A DNA stretch of 64,000 nt from Oikopleura dioica (lineage: Eukaryota; Chordata; Appendicularia; Copelata; Oikopleuridae): NCBI GenBank assembly GCA_907165135.1, contig OU015568.1:13896501-13960500 (forward strand), read 5' to 3'. Both the position numbers and the translations under genes were made by a program. Below the pieces are notes generated by a model. It saw only the letters and a program-made list of their open reading frames with translations. It was not told the DNA's origin and ran no database searches. Numbering within the stretch: the stretch's first letter is position 1; each line of letters starts with the position of its first letter. Below are positions 9,968 to 21,047 of the stretch, piece by piece.

Positions 9968-12447
9968 TCACATTCGCGTGTAGTGGGCAGACAGGTCTTT
10001 GATTTTTCGATAGATTTGACGAGCGTCTGGTCGGTAGGCCCCGTCCGACGCCCAGCAATCGCGGATTACGTCGAATAGCGGCGACGACCCGCAACGAGGG
10101 CGCAGGTTTTCTTCGTTGACAATCTAAGGAATATGTTTATCATAGTCTATGATTCATAGATCAATTCTATTTTTGGGAATTTCTTCGTGCACTTTGATTT
10201 CAAAAACAAATAACTACCTTGTGCATCAGCTTTTCCTTTTCTGCTAAGCTGCGCAAGTTTATTTTCGTTAGATCTATTTTCGACTGCGAGGAGAATTCGT
10301 GGAATAGAAAGTCATCAACGTTGGAATCAAGCTTGTGATCCGGCACAAGGAATCCGTCGCATTGAGAGAGAATAATCCACGCGATCAGGCCGAAGCTGTA
10401 GATGTCTACCGAGCAGTAGCGATTCACCATGTCCGAATTGGTCGGTACCATGTCGCCTGTATCAAACATCGAGAGCGACAGTACTTCGGGAGCCATGTAT
10501 AGCCATGTTCCATCTGGGCATTCTGAAATTAATTAAGGAAAGAGACTTAGATTAAGCCTACTTTGGTAGAAAACGCGTTCCCTTACGTCATCCAGCTTTT
10601 GAAGTATTTTTCTATTCGGGCATCCAGGTCTGTCATGCGATTCAAGTTTGAGCAATGTAAGCGGCTCAAAAGGTCTACATGGTCCGTTGCGATCATCAGG
10701 CTTGGAGAAACAATCGCACTGATGGGGCAACTCGCGGATAAGCGGTATCGAAGAGTTGAAATCGCAAATGACAGCTTCGAATCTGTCCGAAATTAGAACG
10801 TTGGCGGGCTTCAGATCGCGATGGGCGATTCTCGGCATAGGATTATCGATCCCCTCGCTAGCGCGATGCAGCTCATACAACCCACAAGCGAGAGTTCGCA
10901 TTAACTATTATCGAGGGTCGTTTGAGTTCGGACATTGAACTTTATTATTTGAACATTGCTTGAATATGCAAATTGACTTTTAAATATGATCTTTAAAGAA
11001 TTGTTTGACCCATTCCTGAATGGCCAACTCTTCACTGATGCCGCCTTCTGTATCAAACTTTCGCTTGAGGAAAGAACCGATATCACCCTAGAATGAATAA
11101 GTAAACAGCAGGCAATGAGACGCAATCGGACTAGTTCCAAGTTAGAAGGATCAGCTATTGAACTTGAGCAATTGCTCAATGAGCAATATCTAAATTACCT
11201 GCAGATATGCCGGTAGGAGTAAGACAGAAGTCGGACGGTCATTCGGGTCGCAATGCTTGGAGACATATGCCGTAAGCCGTAGAAGATTGTCGCTTCTTGA
11301 TCCGATCAGGTCAAACATGATTTTTTCGTGTTCTGCCTTCTCTTCTCGATCTATACATTTGACAGCGATGCATTGTTCTTCATAATTAGCCTAGATTTCG
11401 AATATTTATAAAAAAGCAAACAAAATAAAGTGTACTTTGTAGACGAATCCGTATCTTCCTTCGCCCAAGACGACTGGCCGTTTGTTTTTATAGCAATACT
11501 GAATGTCGGAAGTCAATTTTGGGTGGGCGAGCTTGATTTCGTGCGATGCTGGAGGCTTGATTTCATTCGAGTTTCTTGAAAAATAGAATTATGAACAGTA
11601 AAGTATTCAAATTGTACCGTTCGTTGTTGACTAATGACTGAGCTGCGTTTCCGTGGACATACAAGTTGTTCTTCTTGAGCCATTCGGGACACAAATGCAT
11701 CATATGAATCCGGTCATAGTAGAAGAAGAAAATGCTCAGTACGAACATGAAGAAGAAGCCAACGATGATGCCCTAGAATCCTTTATAAACGAAACGTCAA
11801 TTAAATGTTCCCTACCCATAAGGGAAATTTGTCGCAGCCAGTTGTTTGATAGAGCGACGGAATGAACATCATGACTCTGTAAGACTGCGTCCCTAGGTCA
11901 GTTACTTTGCACCACTTTTCTACCGACTCGTGCCAATCGACAATCCTCATCGAGTGCTCGTCTTGGGTCATGTTCTCTCGGTAATGCCAGCGGAATCCAC
12001 AGCAGAAAATATGATTTTTGCCTAAAGATGATAATAAAACCAGACACGGAAACCATAAGAGTTCTAAATTAACCAATTAATAATCATAATTTTTGATTGT
12101 AAATTAATAAGTTCTTGGTGTCTGGAATCCAGTGACACTTCATCTATGACAATGTCATAATGACATGTATAAACACCAAAGAAAGCTTAGTAAATCATCG
12201 AAACAAGGAAAAATAAAGCAGGGAAAACATTTTTACAAAAACAAAAAACGACATCATTTCATTTGGACAGTTCTTGTTCTGATGAAATGTATAAACAAGT
12301 TCGATCATAAGTACAATTAAATTTCTGATACCAAATACAGTAAGTATCTGGGTCACAGCGTGTTATTGGATTAGTAATCAAGCTAAACACCAATTTACCT
12401 TCATTGTTACTATGCGCTAAAAAGGAATAAATGTTAGGGTCAATCAT
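9968..12447 (-). CDS. Type II TGF-beta superfamily receptor kinase (BMPR2/ACVR2-like), divergent
   Basis: Many short exons. Ectodomain exons (about 12259-12420 and 11820-12014) carry cysteine patterns of this receptor class, RC-x4-YCIW and IFCCGF. A single TM helix follows (VGFFFMFVLSIFFFYY, about 11680-11770), then a juxtamembrane region and a kinase with GEGRYGFVY, IAVKCID, AHRDLKPANVL, MAPEVL and VDIYSFGLIAW. GRYG-VYK and PRIAHRDL-x3-NVL point to BMPR2. Two features are odd. The DFG triplet is DFN. The segment from DFN to APE is about 80 residues with several Cys and many charged residues, far longer than the usual 25-35. The kinase C-lobe ends at 9968. The 5' end is unresolved: no signal peptide exon was found and one candidate Cys-containing exon lies near 12660-12800. 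Not excluded: a catalytically weak receptor. Confidence 0.75.
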
Positions 12448-14316
12448 ATCAGGTTGTTAGAACAATGAAGACATTAAAAAATTTCCATCAAGCTTCAAGC
12501 TTTTTGTTTCACCTCGACGGAAATCACTTACTCTGGCAGTTGATCATTGGGAAATCATGGTCCACTTTTTAGGCTGATCATTTTTTTGAGGTAATGCCCT
12601 TTATAAACGGAGTGTCGGAAATATATATTCATAACTAAGTTAAGCCTTTGCCTGTTAAACTTTCAAATGAGACCTGTTCTTCATCATCGCTTATTGTCAT
12701 CATACACATAACCTGTTGCGGATACTCGATGTTTTCATGATGCAGAAGCTCTGTGGTTTCATATTCCAGATCCTCTTGGTCGTAAGAACATCCAAGCTAC
12801 ACCTGGGTTGAGTTTAGACAATTGCAGAATTTCCACAAAAGAAAAGTGGAGCTCGGGGCGCCGGACTTAGTCAACCACTTAGTAAACTATTTGAATAAGC
12901 ATAAACAGATGAGTGAAGGAAATTTGTTTCCACAACAAACAAGTTACTCTCTCAACCCTGGTCCTTGTAGGTCCCTTTGGGGCATTGGTAGACAAGGTCT
13001 GTCACATAGTCTCTACCCGTCGAATTCGTCTCTACTTCATCTCGCACTGTTACCACCATCGCCTGTTGCGCGGTTGAGAGTTCTCATGTGCCTCTCACAA
13101 TCATTTCCGGTCCATGGAAATAATTGGATCGCCTCCCTTATCTTGCCAACAGTTTTCAATACTCAACTCAGTCCAAATAAAGTAAAGCTTTGATGCACAT
13201 TAATTTTTATCTTTCTTCCAACATTCGTTAATTCAGAAGTGCGAAGAAATGCGTATCCAACTCATTCAGCAGACTTCTTATTAAATTTATAAAGAAAATA
13301 CTCATTAGCGACATGGAATATTCAAAGATTAACAGATCAATATTCTGAGGCTAAATTATTCAGCTATATTTCAAGTAAAAATGGTTAGTTTTGCAATCGA
13401 TTAGCTTGTAAAACTGAATTTACGCTTCCATATTTACACTCAGTACAAGTCTATTTTTGTTAACGACGAATTTATTGAGCCTGAATCAAATTTGTAAGCT
13501 TATTGAAAGGAAATTACGCTGTTTTTTAACTTAATAATTTTAAAATTATAATTGGTTTATTGAAAACATCCCTATTTTGAAGGAAAATGAACCTTCTTTC
13601 TCGAAATCTTCGATAAATTCTTCCAAATTGCTTCTTTTTTAAAATCTCTCCGTAGAAAAATCTTCGAAAATCTCTATTTGTCACAAAAGTATGAAAAAAT
13701 TAACAGATTTAGTTGTGTTTATGGGATTTTCTGCATGGAGCACCGGGATCGTTTTTCTCCGCGGCCTGTTCTTTTGGGAAACGCAGCTCGGACGGGCCCA
13801 ATCAAAAGGCGTTGAGCGCCAGAGAGCTCAGCCGCGATTGAGCCGAAGGACACATCAGAGATCCGAGTTCTACGGATATTCAGGACTTCTGAAGGACTAC
13901 TGTCCACAGATTCTATCGGATACTGACGTCTTATTTTCAATCAAATAATTAACGGTTGTTGGATGTCAAATATTTTCTAATGAATACAAATTTAAATTGC
14001 AATTAAAAGTTCTATCCAGCAAACAGACTAACTAAACCACATCAATCATGTGAAATCGTCAATGAAACTTCTTTGTACCCGCCAGTTAAACAACTAATTT
14101 GATACCCTTTTAAAAATAATCAATAGATGGATGCTGCATCCAGGATGCACGAAATAAGCACGATCTGGTTAGTTAGCAACAAACATGCGGTTAAATTTAA
14201 CCGCGGTCGAAGTACATGAAAATCCTGCCTTCAAGGGACATCTTAGAAGGAATCCTTCTAAAAATCCACGTGTTCCCAGAAGTCTTCAATTAACAGTTTT
14301 CATCTCAAAATATAAT
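12448..14316. other. Intergenic region upstream of the retrotransposon
   Basis: No supported gene. It may include missing 5' exons of the receptor gene near 12660-12800 on the minus strand. Open frames at 12822-13193 and 13691-13948 look non-coding. The last 2 kb is AT-rich. Confidence 0.4.
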
Positions 14317-14370
14317 TGTAGTGGATTAATATATGCAAGTATGACTTCTGCAACAAAGTTGATTTCCGCC

Positions 14371-14401
14371 GCGCGCAATGGCCATAAAGCCATTAGCGCG
14401 C
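14371..14401 (+). other. GC-rich hairpin in LTR U3
   Basis: Arms GCGCGCAATGGC and GCCATTAGCGCGC pair with one bulged A and a 6-base loop. The same hairpin is present in the 3' LTR. It may be a protein-binding palindrome or an RNA structure. Confidence 0.6.
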
Positions 14402-14528
14402 GCATTTCAAAACCACTACCACCCTCTGAATCCGCCACCACCTTCTGTCGTAAAGCGCACTCACCCGATTCCACCGCCACCCTCGGCTCGTGAGGCCCGA
14501 TGAAAACTCGCCACCCGGAACGAAATGC

Positions 14529-14536
14529 TATAAAAA
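14529..14536 (+). promoter_or_regulatory. LTR TATA box
   Basis: TATAAAAA in the 5' LTR, with AATAAA about 110 bases downstream, as expected for a retrotransposon promoter and poly(A) signal. The same site recurs in the 3' LTR about 430 bases upstream of the MuRF ATG, so it could drive read-through into that gene. Confidence 0.6.
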
Positions 14537-14736
14537 GAAGCACCCTTTTTACTCTGTGCCAGTCTGTACCAATCTGCGCCAACATCTATACCACAAATTT
14601 CTGAAAAACGAATACTGCTCCTACTGACTGTTCTGTCAGTACAATAAACGCTCCGTAGTTGTTTTCAACTACCCCCACAACAAAACGCCTTAGTCTCCAA
14701 CATTTGTTATTGCATATATAAAAGCACTACAAATTT

Positions 14737-14754
14737 TGGTGACTGAAGAACGGC
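14737..14754 (+). other. Possible tRNA primer binding site
   Basis: TGG begins 6 bases after the LTR end, and the 18 bases from there could pair with a tRNA 3' end ending CCA. I cannot assign the tRNA. Confidence 0.4.
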
Positions 14755-14943
14755 GAGGAACTTTAAGACTAGAGTCCATCGCTTAAAGTTCGAAGACCCC
14801 CGAAGCCTACTTTACCGACAACGATACGAAAAGAGCTGCTGCCTACGATCTCCGAAAAAAAGAAAACTTCAACAAAGGTTAGTACCCGGTTCAAAGGTCC
14901 CTAGATATTTCTCAAAAGTCCAGAGCGAGTCCCACTGAGCGGA

Positions 14944-16406
14944 GTGTTATCCTTAAGAGGCACCACCGACAGGCAAGCTTTTAGGACTTATAGGATCGGA
15001 CCTTTAAGAAAAAGGCACCAAATCAACAGCTCTCACCAAATTTTCGCTCATCTCTTTGAAAACATGTCCGAAATGTATTTCAAGCACGTACAAGACCTTA
15101 ACAAAGGGGAACTACTAGTTATTTACGATAACCTCGAGGGAAAAACTTATCCACCGAAAATCCCCATAAGCGATAAAGAATCCATTTGCCACAATATTCT
15201 AGCCTTGGATAGAGATTTTTTCGATAAAAATCGAAAATATGTTTTTGAAAAAAGTACTGATGGACAATTCGTTCGATATTTTCCCCAGTACCAGGAGGAC
15301 TGCCAAAACCAAAAATTCGCGCAAGCTCGTCATAAAATTGACACAGAAAAGATTTTGGCGTCCCGAAATGTAGAAAATCTAGATGCTTTGATCACATCGC
15401 TCAAAATAGAAACTGAATCTGTTTCAGGCTCAGAGCTTTCAAATGATTCGTCAGTTGATTCAGCTGATGAAACGGTCATTCAAGACGGCCAGGAAGCTCT
15501 GAAGCCACGAAAACAAAAGGTGAAAACTGAAAAGCCGGAATCAAAAGATGTGCCGCGTTTCAAGAAAGAATCGAAATCGACACACATTCCAAAGCAACAG
15601 TTTGAACCAAAAATTTCGCGTTCTTCAAATCTAAAAGTAAAACCCCCACGTTATGACGCATCGATCCCGATCCCAGCTTGGCTTAAAATCTTGAAATCTA
15701 TGCACGATGTTCAAATCTTTCTAGCAGCGAAATTATAACCGTTGCACTAACATCGTTGCTCAATGAGTCCGAAGGATCTCATATAATTCAATCTCTGGAG
15801 TCGGAAGACATGCAAGACTGGGGCAGATTTAAAGATCGATTAACAAGTATGCTTGGGAAGGATAAAGAGTTCTTTAAACATCAATTTAAAGATTACCAAA
15901 GAGGTAGTGACAGTTTCGGACTAGCCCTCTCAAAGATCACATCATACTATAAACAGGGCTACGACCTCACTCACCTCAATGAAAATGATCGTTCTATAAT
16001 TATAGAAAGATTTTGCGAAAGCCAGTATCAAAAAATGAAAGAACTTTTGATGCGAGAAAAGTCACAGCTCACTCTTGAGAACATAGCGAAGCGAGCAGCG
16101 GAAATTGAGGCCTCCATTCCAAAAAAGGAGATCAACTTCAGTATCCAAGCTGAAGATGATGAAAAAGCTCGTTTCCGCGAACTCGTTAACAAGCTCTACC
16201 AAAAACTTGACTCTTCCCAAAGCACACACTCCAAATCGGGCAGCAAACGATCAAAAAGGTCGAAAATCGACATTGAAAAACTGAAAGGGCACTGTTTTTC
16301 GTACACAAAGTACAACAGATGTAAATATGCAGAAAACTGCAAATATATTCACTCTGACAAAGTTCCAGCAGATGTTTTGGACTACGTGAAAAACAGGAGT
16401 GACTAG
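14944..16406 (+). pseudogene. gag: Retrotransposon gag with C-terminal CCCH zinc finger, one frame break
   Basis: Two overlapping frames (stop of the first at 15738; second frame open from about 15715 to 16406) together cover about 480 codons; the shift between them is -1. The first part is charged and low-complexity in its C-terminal half. The second part looks like a retrotransposon capsid region. Near its end is CFSYTKYNRC-x5-C-x3-H, that is C-x8-C-x5-C-x3-H, the spacing of an RNA-binding CCCH finger. Retroviral nucleocapsids normally carry the CCHC knuckle C-x2-C-x4-H-x4-C instead. No in-frame start before 14944 was sought in detail; an internal ATG at 15064 is an alternative. The break may be real or an assembly error. 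Confidence 0.75.
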
Positions 16407-16449
16407 ACGGCCATAAACATGCCATTTTCAACTTTTGTCCAAACTATAG

Positions 16450-19400
16450 ATCCGCTTCTTCAGACCTAAAATTCATCAACGTCATTGTCGAAAACTTTCA
16501 GTATCCAGCCTTGATCGATAGCGGCTGCACCCGAACTTGCATTAAAAACACCCTCCCTTTTGTTCGTAAAACAAGAAGTTCTGATGTTGAACTCTTGGTC
16601 GCAAATGATGAAATAGTGCGCCCAAGAGTAATGTGCTCACCGGTCAAAATCACGGTCCCTTCTGATAATGGTAAATTTACCCTAGACCCCTTACCTTTGG
16701 TTGTTTCGAACCTATCCTGTCCAATAATTCTAGGACTTGACGTCCTTAAAAACGTCTCATTTTGCGATGGTGAGAACTTTATCACCCTTGAAAAACATCG
16801 GGTAAAAACAATTAACCCATCAATCTTCTCGAAACAATCAACGAAAGTCTCAGCAATTATCGAGGTTGACCTAAACTCTGACCTTGAATCAAAATCGCTT
16901 GAGAACTTTCAATCAGTGCGTGAAGCACAAGCGAAAAGGGCGAATTTCGTACCTGAAATTGGGAATTACGGGGATGCTTCTCGAAATGAAAACTTTCACT
17001 CCAGGGTCTAACCGAAAAATATAAACTTGCGTTTTCTATGTCACCAGATGATCTTGGCAAGTTACATGGATTCAGATTCGCGCTTCCAACGCATGACGAA
17101 TCTCTGTCAAGCCACCAACCTCCGAGACCGATCCCAGTTCACTTGCGTGATCAAGTTGAAACCGAAATCAACAACTGGAAAAATCTTGGAATCATAGAAG
17201 AGACCCAGTCTGATTTTAACATCCCCCTCATTATTCTCAAAAGCCCGATAAAACAATTCGAATTTCGCTTGATGCTCGTGGGTTAAACAAGCTTCTAAAG
17301 CTAGATCGGTTCCCACTTCCCCACATGCTATCAGTAATGACTAGAATAGGTGAAAACTCACAAAAGGAGATGCATGTTACATAAGTAGTCTTGATTACCA
17401 CCGTGGCTACTGGCAAGTACAGTGCGCTTCATCTGACTCGCATAAACTTGCCTTCAGCTTTGGTAACAAGCACTACCAAGCAAACAGAATGCTTTATGGA
17501 ACAGCAACAGCTCCGAGTGCGTTTTCAAGAATTATGTCAAAACTCATGAACCATCCCTCGATCATCATTTATTTGTATGATTTGATTGTTATTGACAATT
17601 CTTTCGAAAATCACCTCAAAACACTCGAATTCATTTTCAAACAGTGCCAAAATCACGGACTTCTACTAAGCGCAAAAAGTGCAATTTATGCATGCGTGAA
17701 ACAGATTTCCTTGGGCACAGAATTTCGAGACAGGGAATCCAACCATCAGATAAGCACATTGCAGCAATACAGAAAATTACTGTACCAACATCTAGAAAAG
17801 AACTTAAACGCTACTTGGGAATGGTCACTTTCAATGCAAAATATGTCAAAGACGCATCCATAATTCTTGCGCCTTTGTATGAGCTCACAAGCCTGAAAAA
17901 GAATTCAACTGGACGAGTAAACACCAGCAGGCTTTCGAAAACATGAATCAAAAGCTCAAAGAAAACCAACACTTGGCCATTTTAAACTCGGCGCGAAGCT
18001 TCTTCTCGTGACCGACAGCTCAGGGCGAAGTGTTGGCGGGACCCTCTACCAATATCAAAATGAAAAACTAGTTGTTATTGGTTATTTTTCAAAAGCTCTC
18101 ACGGGTCCTGATCTGAAAAGAAGCATGCGGGTAAAGGAACTCTTTGCGTTAACTTGGGGAATCAAATATTTCGAGTTTTACCTCCTCAATACAGAGTTCG
18201 ATTGTGTTGTAGACCACAAAAGCCTGCTCTTTCTTTTCAAGGAACAACAACAGTCCAATTTGGATATCAAACTCACCAATATCCACTGCTATCTCCAGCA
18301 GTTTGATTTCACAATCATCCACAAGCCGGAAACAGCCCGATCATGGCAAGTGCGGATTACTTTTCTCGCCTTCCAAGATCAAAAAGCTCCGACTTAGAGG
18401 ACGATTCGGTGAACTTTGAGCTCCTTCCAGAACGCGTCTGTATGTTCCATCTCATCAAAAATGATGAAAATGAGGTTATTTTCTCTTTCGGTTCCGAGAA
18501 AATAACAAAAACAAAAATGAGGGAGTTGCAAAAAGAGTGCAACCTCACCAAAAATAAGCTCATTAAAGTGGAGAAATACAAAAAATCAAGATTCTCGCTC
18601 AAAGACGGAATCTTGTTCTCCAAAAATAAACTTGTTATCCCAGACCAACTTGCAAATGAATTCATACAGTACCTGCACTGTATAACGGGACATGCTGGTG
18701 CGCAGCAATTAAACCAAATGTGCCAAAAATTTTTCATAAGTAATATCCAAATGAAACTTAGAGCCGTAACGAGCTCTTGCCCCACTTGCATTCAATTTAA
18801 ACCGATCAAAAAGCTCAAACCATCAATGATCGAGCGACGCAACTTCGAGTCAGTTCCTTTTGAGAAAACTTTTCTCGACCTTGTCGACTATGGAAGAGTT
18901 GACTCATCAAACAAAAGGTATCTGCTGACTTGTTGCGACTCGCTTACCGGGTTTCTAGACGGTTTACCATTGGGAACAAAAAGTGACAAAACTGTCGCGC
19001 AAGCGATCCTCACTCTTGTTCTCAGACACGGGATCACCGAGGTTGTTGTTACTGACAACGGGCGTGAATTTGGACCGCTTTGCAAGCAAATTTTCGAGCG
19101 ATTCCAAATCCGCCACGTTACAACAACTGCATACCGATCCTGTTCAAATGGGAAAGTTGAAAGAATCCATCGCGAAATTCACATTCAACTCAAACAATTG
19201 AATGCAAATGATCGCAATTGGTCACAAAAATGGGAGCAAGCTAAATACTATCTCAATAACCTACCAAAAGCAACACTAGACGGGCTCTCAAGTAATGAAG
19301 CTCTCTACGGTAGGCCTTTTCATGTTCCTTACAAAATTGGAACATCAAATGATGGTGCCAAAGAACCATTTATCAAAGCCCTCAATGGTTATATTAAACA

Positions 19401-19908
19401 ACTGCACCCTGCGATCCAAGCGTTCCAGGTACAGAGGTACCAAAAACTCCTCCGAAAAGATAAAAATAATTGCCCAGTTCTTGAACTTGGTACCCAAGTG
19501 CTAGTCTGGAAACCAAATCTTTTTGACGGAAAATTAGGTACAAACTGGAGCGGCCCATTTTATGTTCATAAAAGAATCTCAAAAGATTCTTACATTCTAA
19601 AATGTTCACTCACACAACGTGAGTATCGCCGACACATAAGCCTGATCCGACCTCTAAAAATAAGACCGGCGACTCAACAAAATTCGTCTCGATCAATGAC
19701 GAAAACGATCAATCATCCATTCGCGATAAAAACTCAATTGTGTCTCAAAAGAAATCAAGGAAGACACCCAAATAAAAATTTCCCGCTCAACTGCGTCAAA
19801 AAGAATGCAGAAACTAAAGAGGATCCGAAAAATGAAAATAATGATCCTGTTGCGCCCCTCAAAAATGATCCTGCAAATTGGTCAAAAAGATTACGACCCC
19901 GAAAATAA
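16450..19908 (+). pseudogene. pol: Retrotransposon pol: protease, RT, RNase H (broken), integrase (intact)
   Basis: Domains in order: aspartic protease (LIDSGCT and ILGLDVL, about 16500-16760); RT from about 17000 to 17900 (LDARGLNK, GYWQVQ, YGTATAPSAF); RNase H (TDSSGRSVGG, VDHKSL, about 18005-18340); integrase (18343-19908) with HHCC zinc site (H-x4-H, CPTC) and a DDE triad (FLDLVDY, TDNGREF, GKVERIH, about 34 residues between the last two). Frame breaks fall near 17000, 17250, 17350-17385, 17670, 17895, 17990 and 18350, and gag to protease also changes frame. Every shift is -1. The RT active site reads YLYDL where YxDD is expected, so the first catalytic Asp is replaced by Tyr. As written, this copy cannot make a working RT; it would need enzymes supplied in trans. 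Confidence 0.88.
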
Positions 19909-20581
19909 GTTCCTAAAAGAGGAGGGGAAGGGGAGAGATGCATTGTTGGTTTGCACTCTCATGAGCCCACTGTGAAGAGAGAGCTTGTTCTTGCTCTAAG
20001 TTTACATTTTTGAAAATCTAAATTTAGCGCCATCTCAAAAGCACTAAAACTATTTTCAAAAATAGCGTGGAATGAGATATCTTGCTCTTGATATGTCTAC
20101 GCACCCGTTCCATTCTAGATCCCTGATCGATCTCTAGAATTCGTTTACTAAGGGGAGAAGTTATTACCGCCGGGACAACGATGCACTGAGTTAACCAACA
20201 CCGTACCCTAGGAATGTAAAACGATTATCTTCTTGGACCTTCGATAAGAATTTCGACTGTATGCTGGAAGTCCATCACCACCCGCTATAGCAACGTTCAA
20301 GTTCAAGTGCCATGAGCCCGCATCAGCTCATGAAAAATATCCGTGGTAAGTCAGCTTAGTCAGCAGAAGGAACCTGCTTATCAAACCCTGCCACAGCCCG
20401 CACAGCACAATTTGATGGCTACTGGACGCGTTGACCTCTACAACTGTTGGAGTCTGCTCCCAATGGGCCCAAACGGGTTCAGATTTACCTTCAGAAGCAA
20501 GTTACACGACTACAGTAGAAGCGAAAATTGCCCGCTTCGCATGCAGCTTAGTACTCGAACCCTGAGTGTCATCTGGTTCAG

Positions 20582-20975
20582 CTCGTGTGGAGAAGAACTG
20601 ATGAAAGAGACTCGAATGCTCACAAAAGAAGCAATAAAAACTCAAAAATTATGTACTCGACAGCTTATCATCAAACGAGTCTTCTCGTGTGGAGAAGAAT
20701 TGATGACTGCGATTCAAATGCTCACAGAAGATGCACCAAAATTATCATCAAACGAGTCTTCTCGTGTGGAGAAGAATTGATGACTACGATTCAAATGCTC
20801 ACAGAAGAAGCACCAAAAATTATCATCAAACGAGTCTTCTCGTGTGGAGAAGAATTGATGACTGCGATTCAAATGCTCACAGAAGAAGCATCTAAGCATC
20901 CGATTCTGCTCGTGTGGAGTAGAACTGGTGACAAAACTCAAATGCTCACAGAAGAAGCATCAAATATACACACAA
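20582..20975 (+). repeat. Five imperfect 70-102-bp tandem repeats inside the retrotransposon
   Basis: Units starting CTCGTGTGGAGAAGAA begin at 20582, 20684, 20761, 20839 and 20909, so the central spacing is 77-78 bases. The shared core continues with a GATGACTGCGATTCAAATG-like stretch, then CTCACAGAAGAAGCA. The 78-base spacing keeps a reading frame, and part of the block translates as a repeated SCGEELMT-x2-QMLTEEA unit, but coding use is unproven. The block lies between integrase and the third ORF, where an RNA signal or a splice-regulated leader would be plausible. Confidence 0.8.
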
Positions 20976-21047
20976 ACCAAATATCAACCGTGGGAAAATA
21001 ATTAGGCGCGGCACAGTTCGCCTTGGGGCGGCCAATAAGCACCGCGC

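Larger units (their letters stand above)
14317..14731 (+). repeat. 5' LTR (415 bp)
   Basis: Starts TGTAGTG and ends CACTACA. Contains a TATA box at 14529-14536, an AATAAA at 14643-14648, a GC-rich hairpin at 14371-14401, and about four 10-bp degenerate repeats (TCTGTGCCAG-like) at roughly 14553-14592, just after the TATA box. The U3-R-U5 border cannot be fixed by eye but should fall between the TATA box and the AATAAA. Confidence 0.95.

Noticed and set aside
12822-13193. 123-codon plus-strand open frame
   Set aside because: Composition is not protein-like, no family resemblance, no splice sites or promoter; likely chance.
13691-13948. Overlapping open frames on both strands
   Set aside because: Both strands are open over the same GC-richer patch, which is expected by chance; neither shows a domain.
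20582-20975. Repeat block considered as a CRISPR-like array
   Set aside because: Units are contiguous imperfect tandem repeats without unique spacers, inside a eukaryotic retrotransposon.
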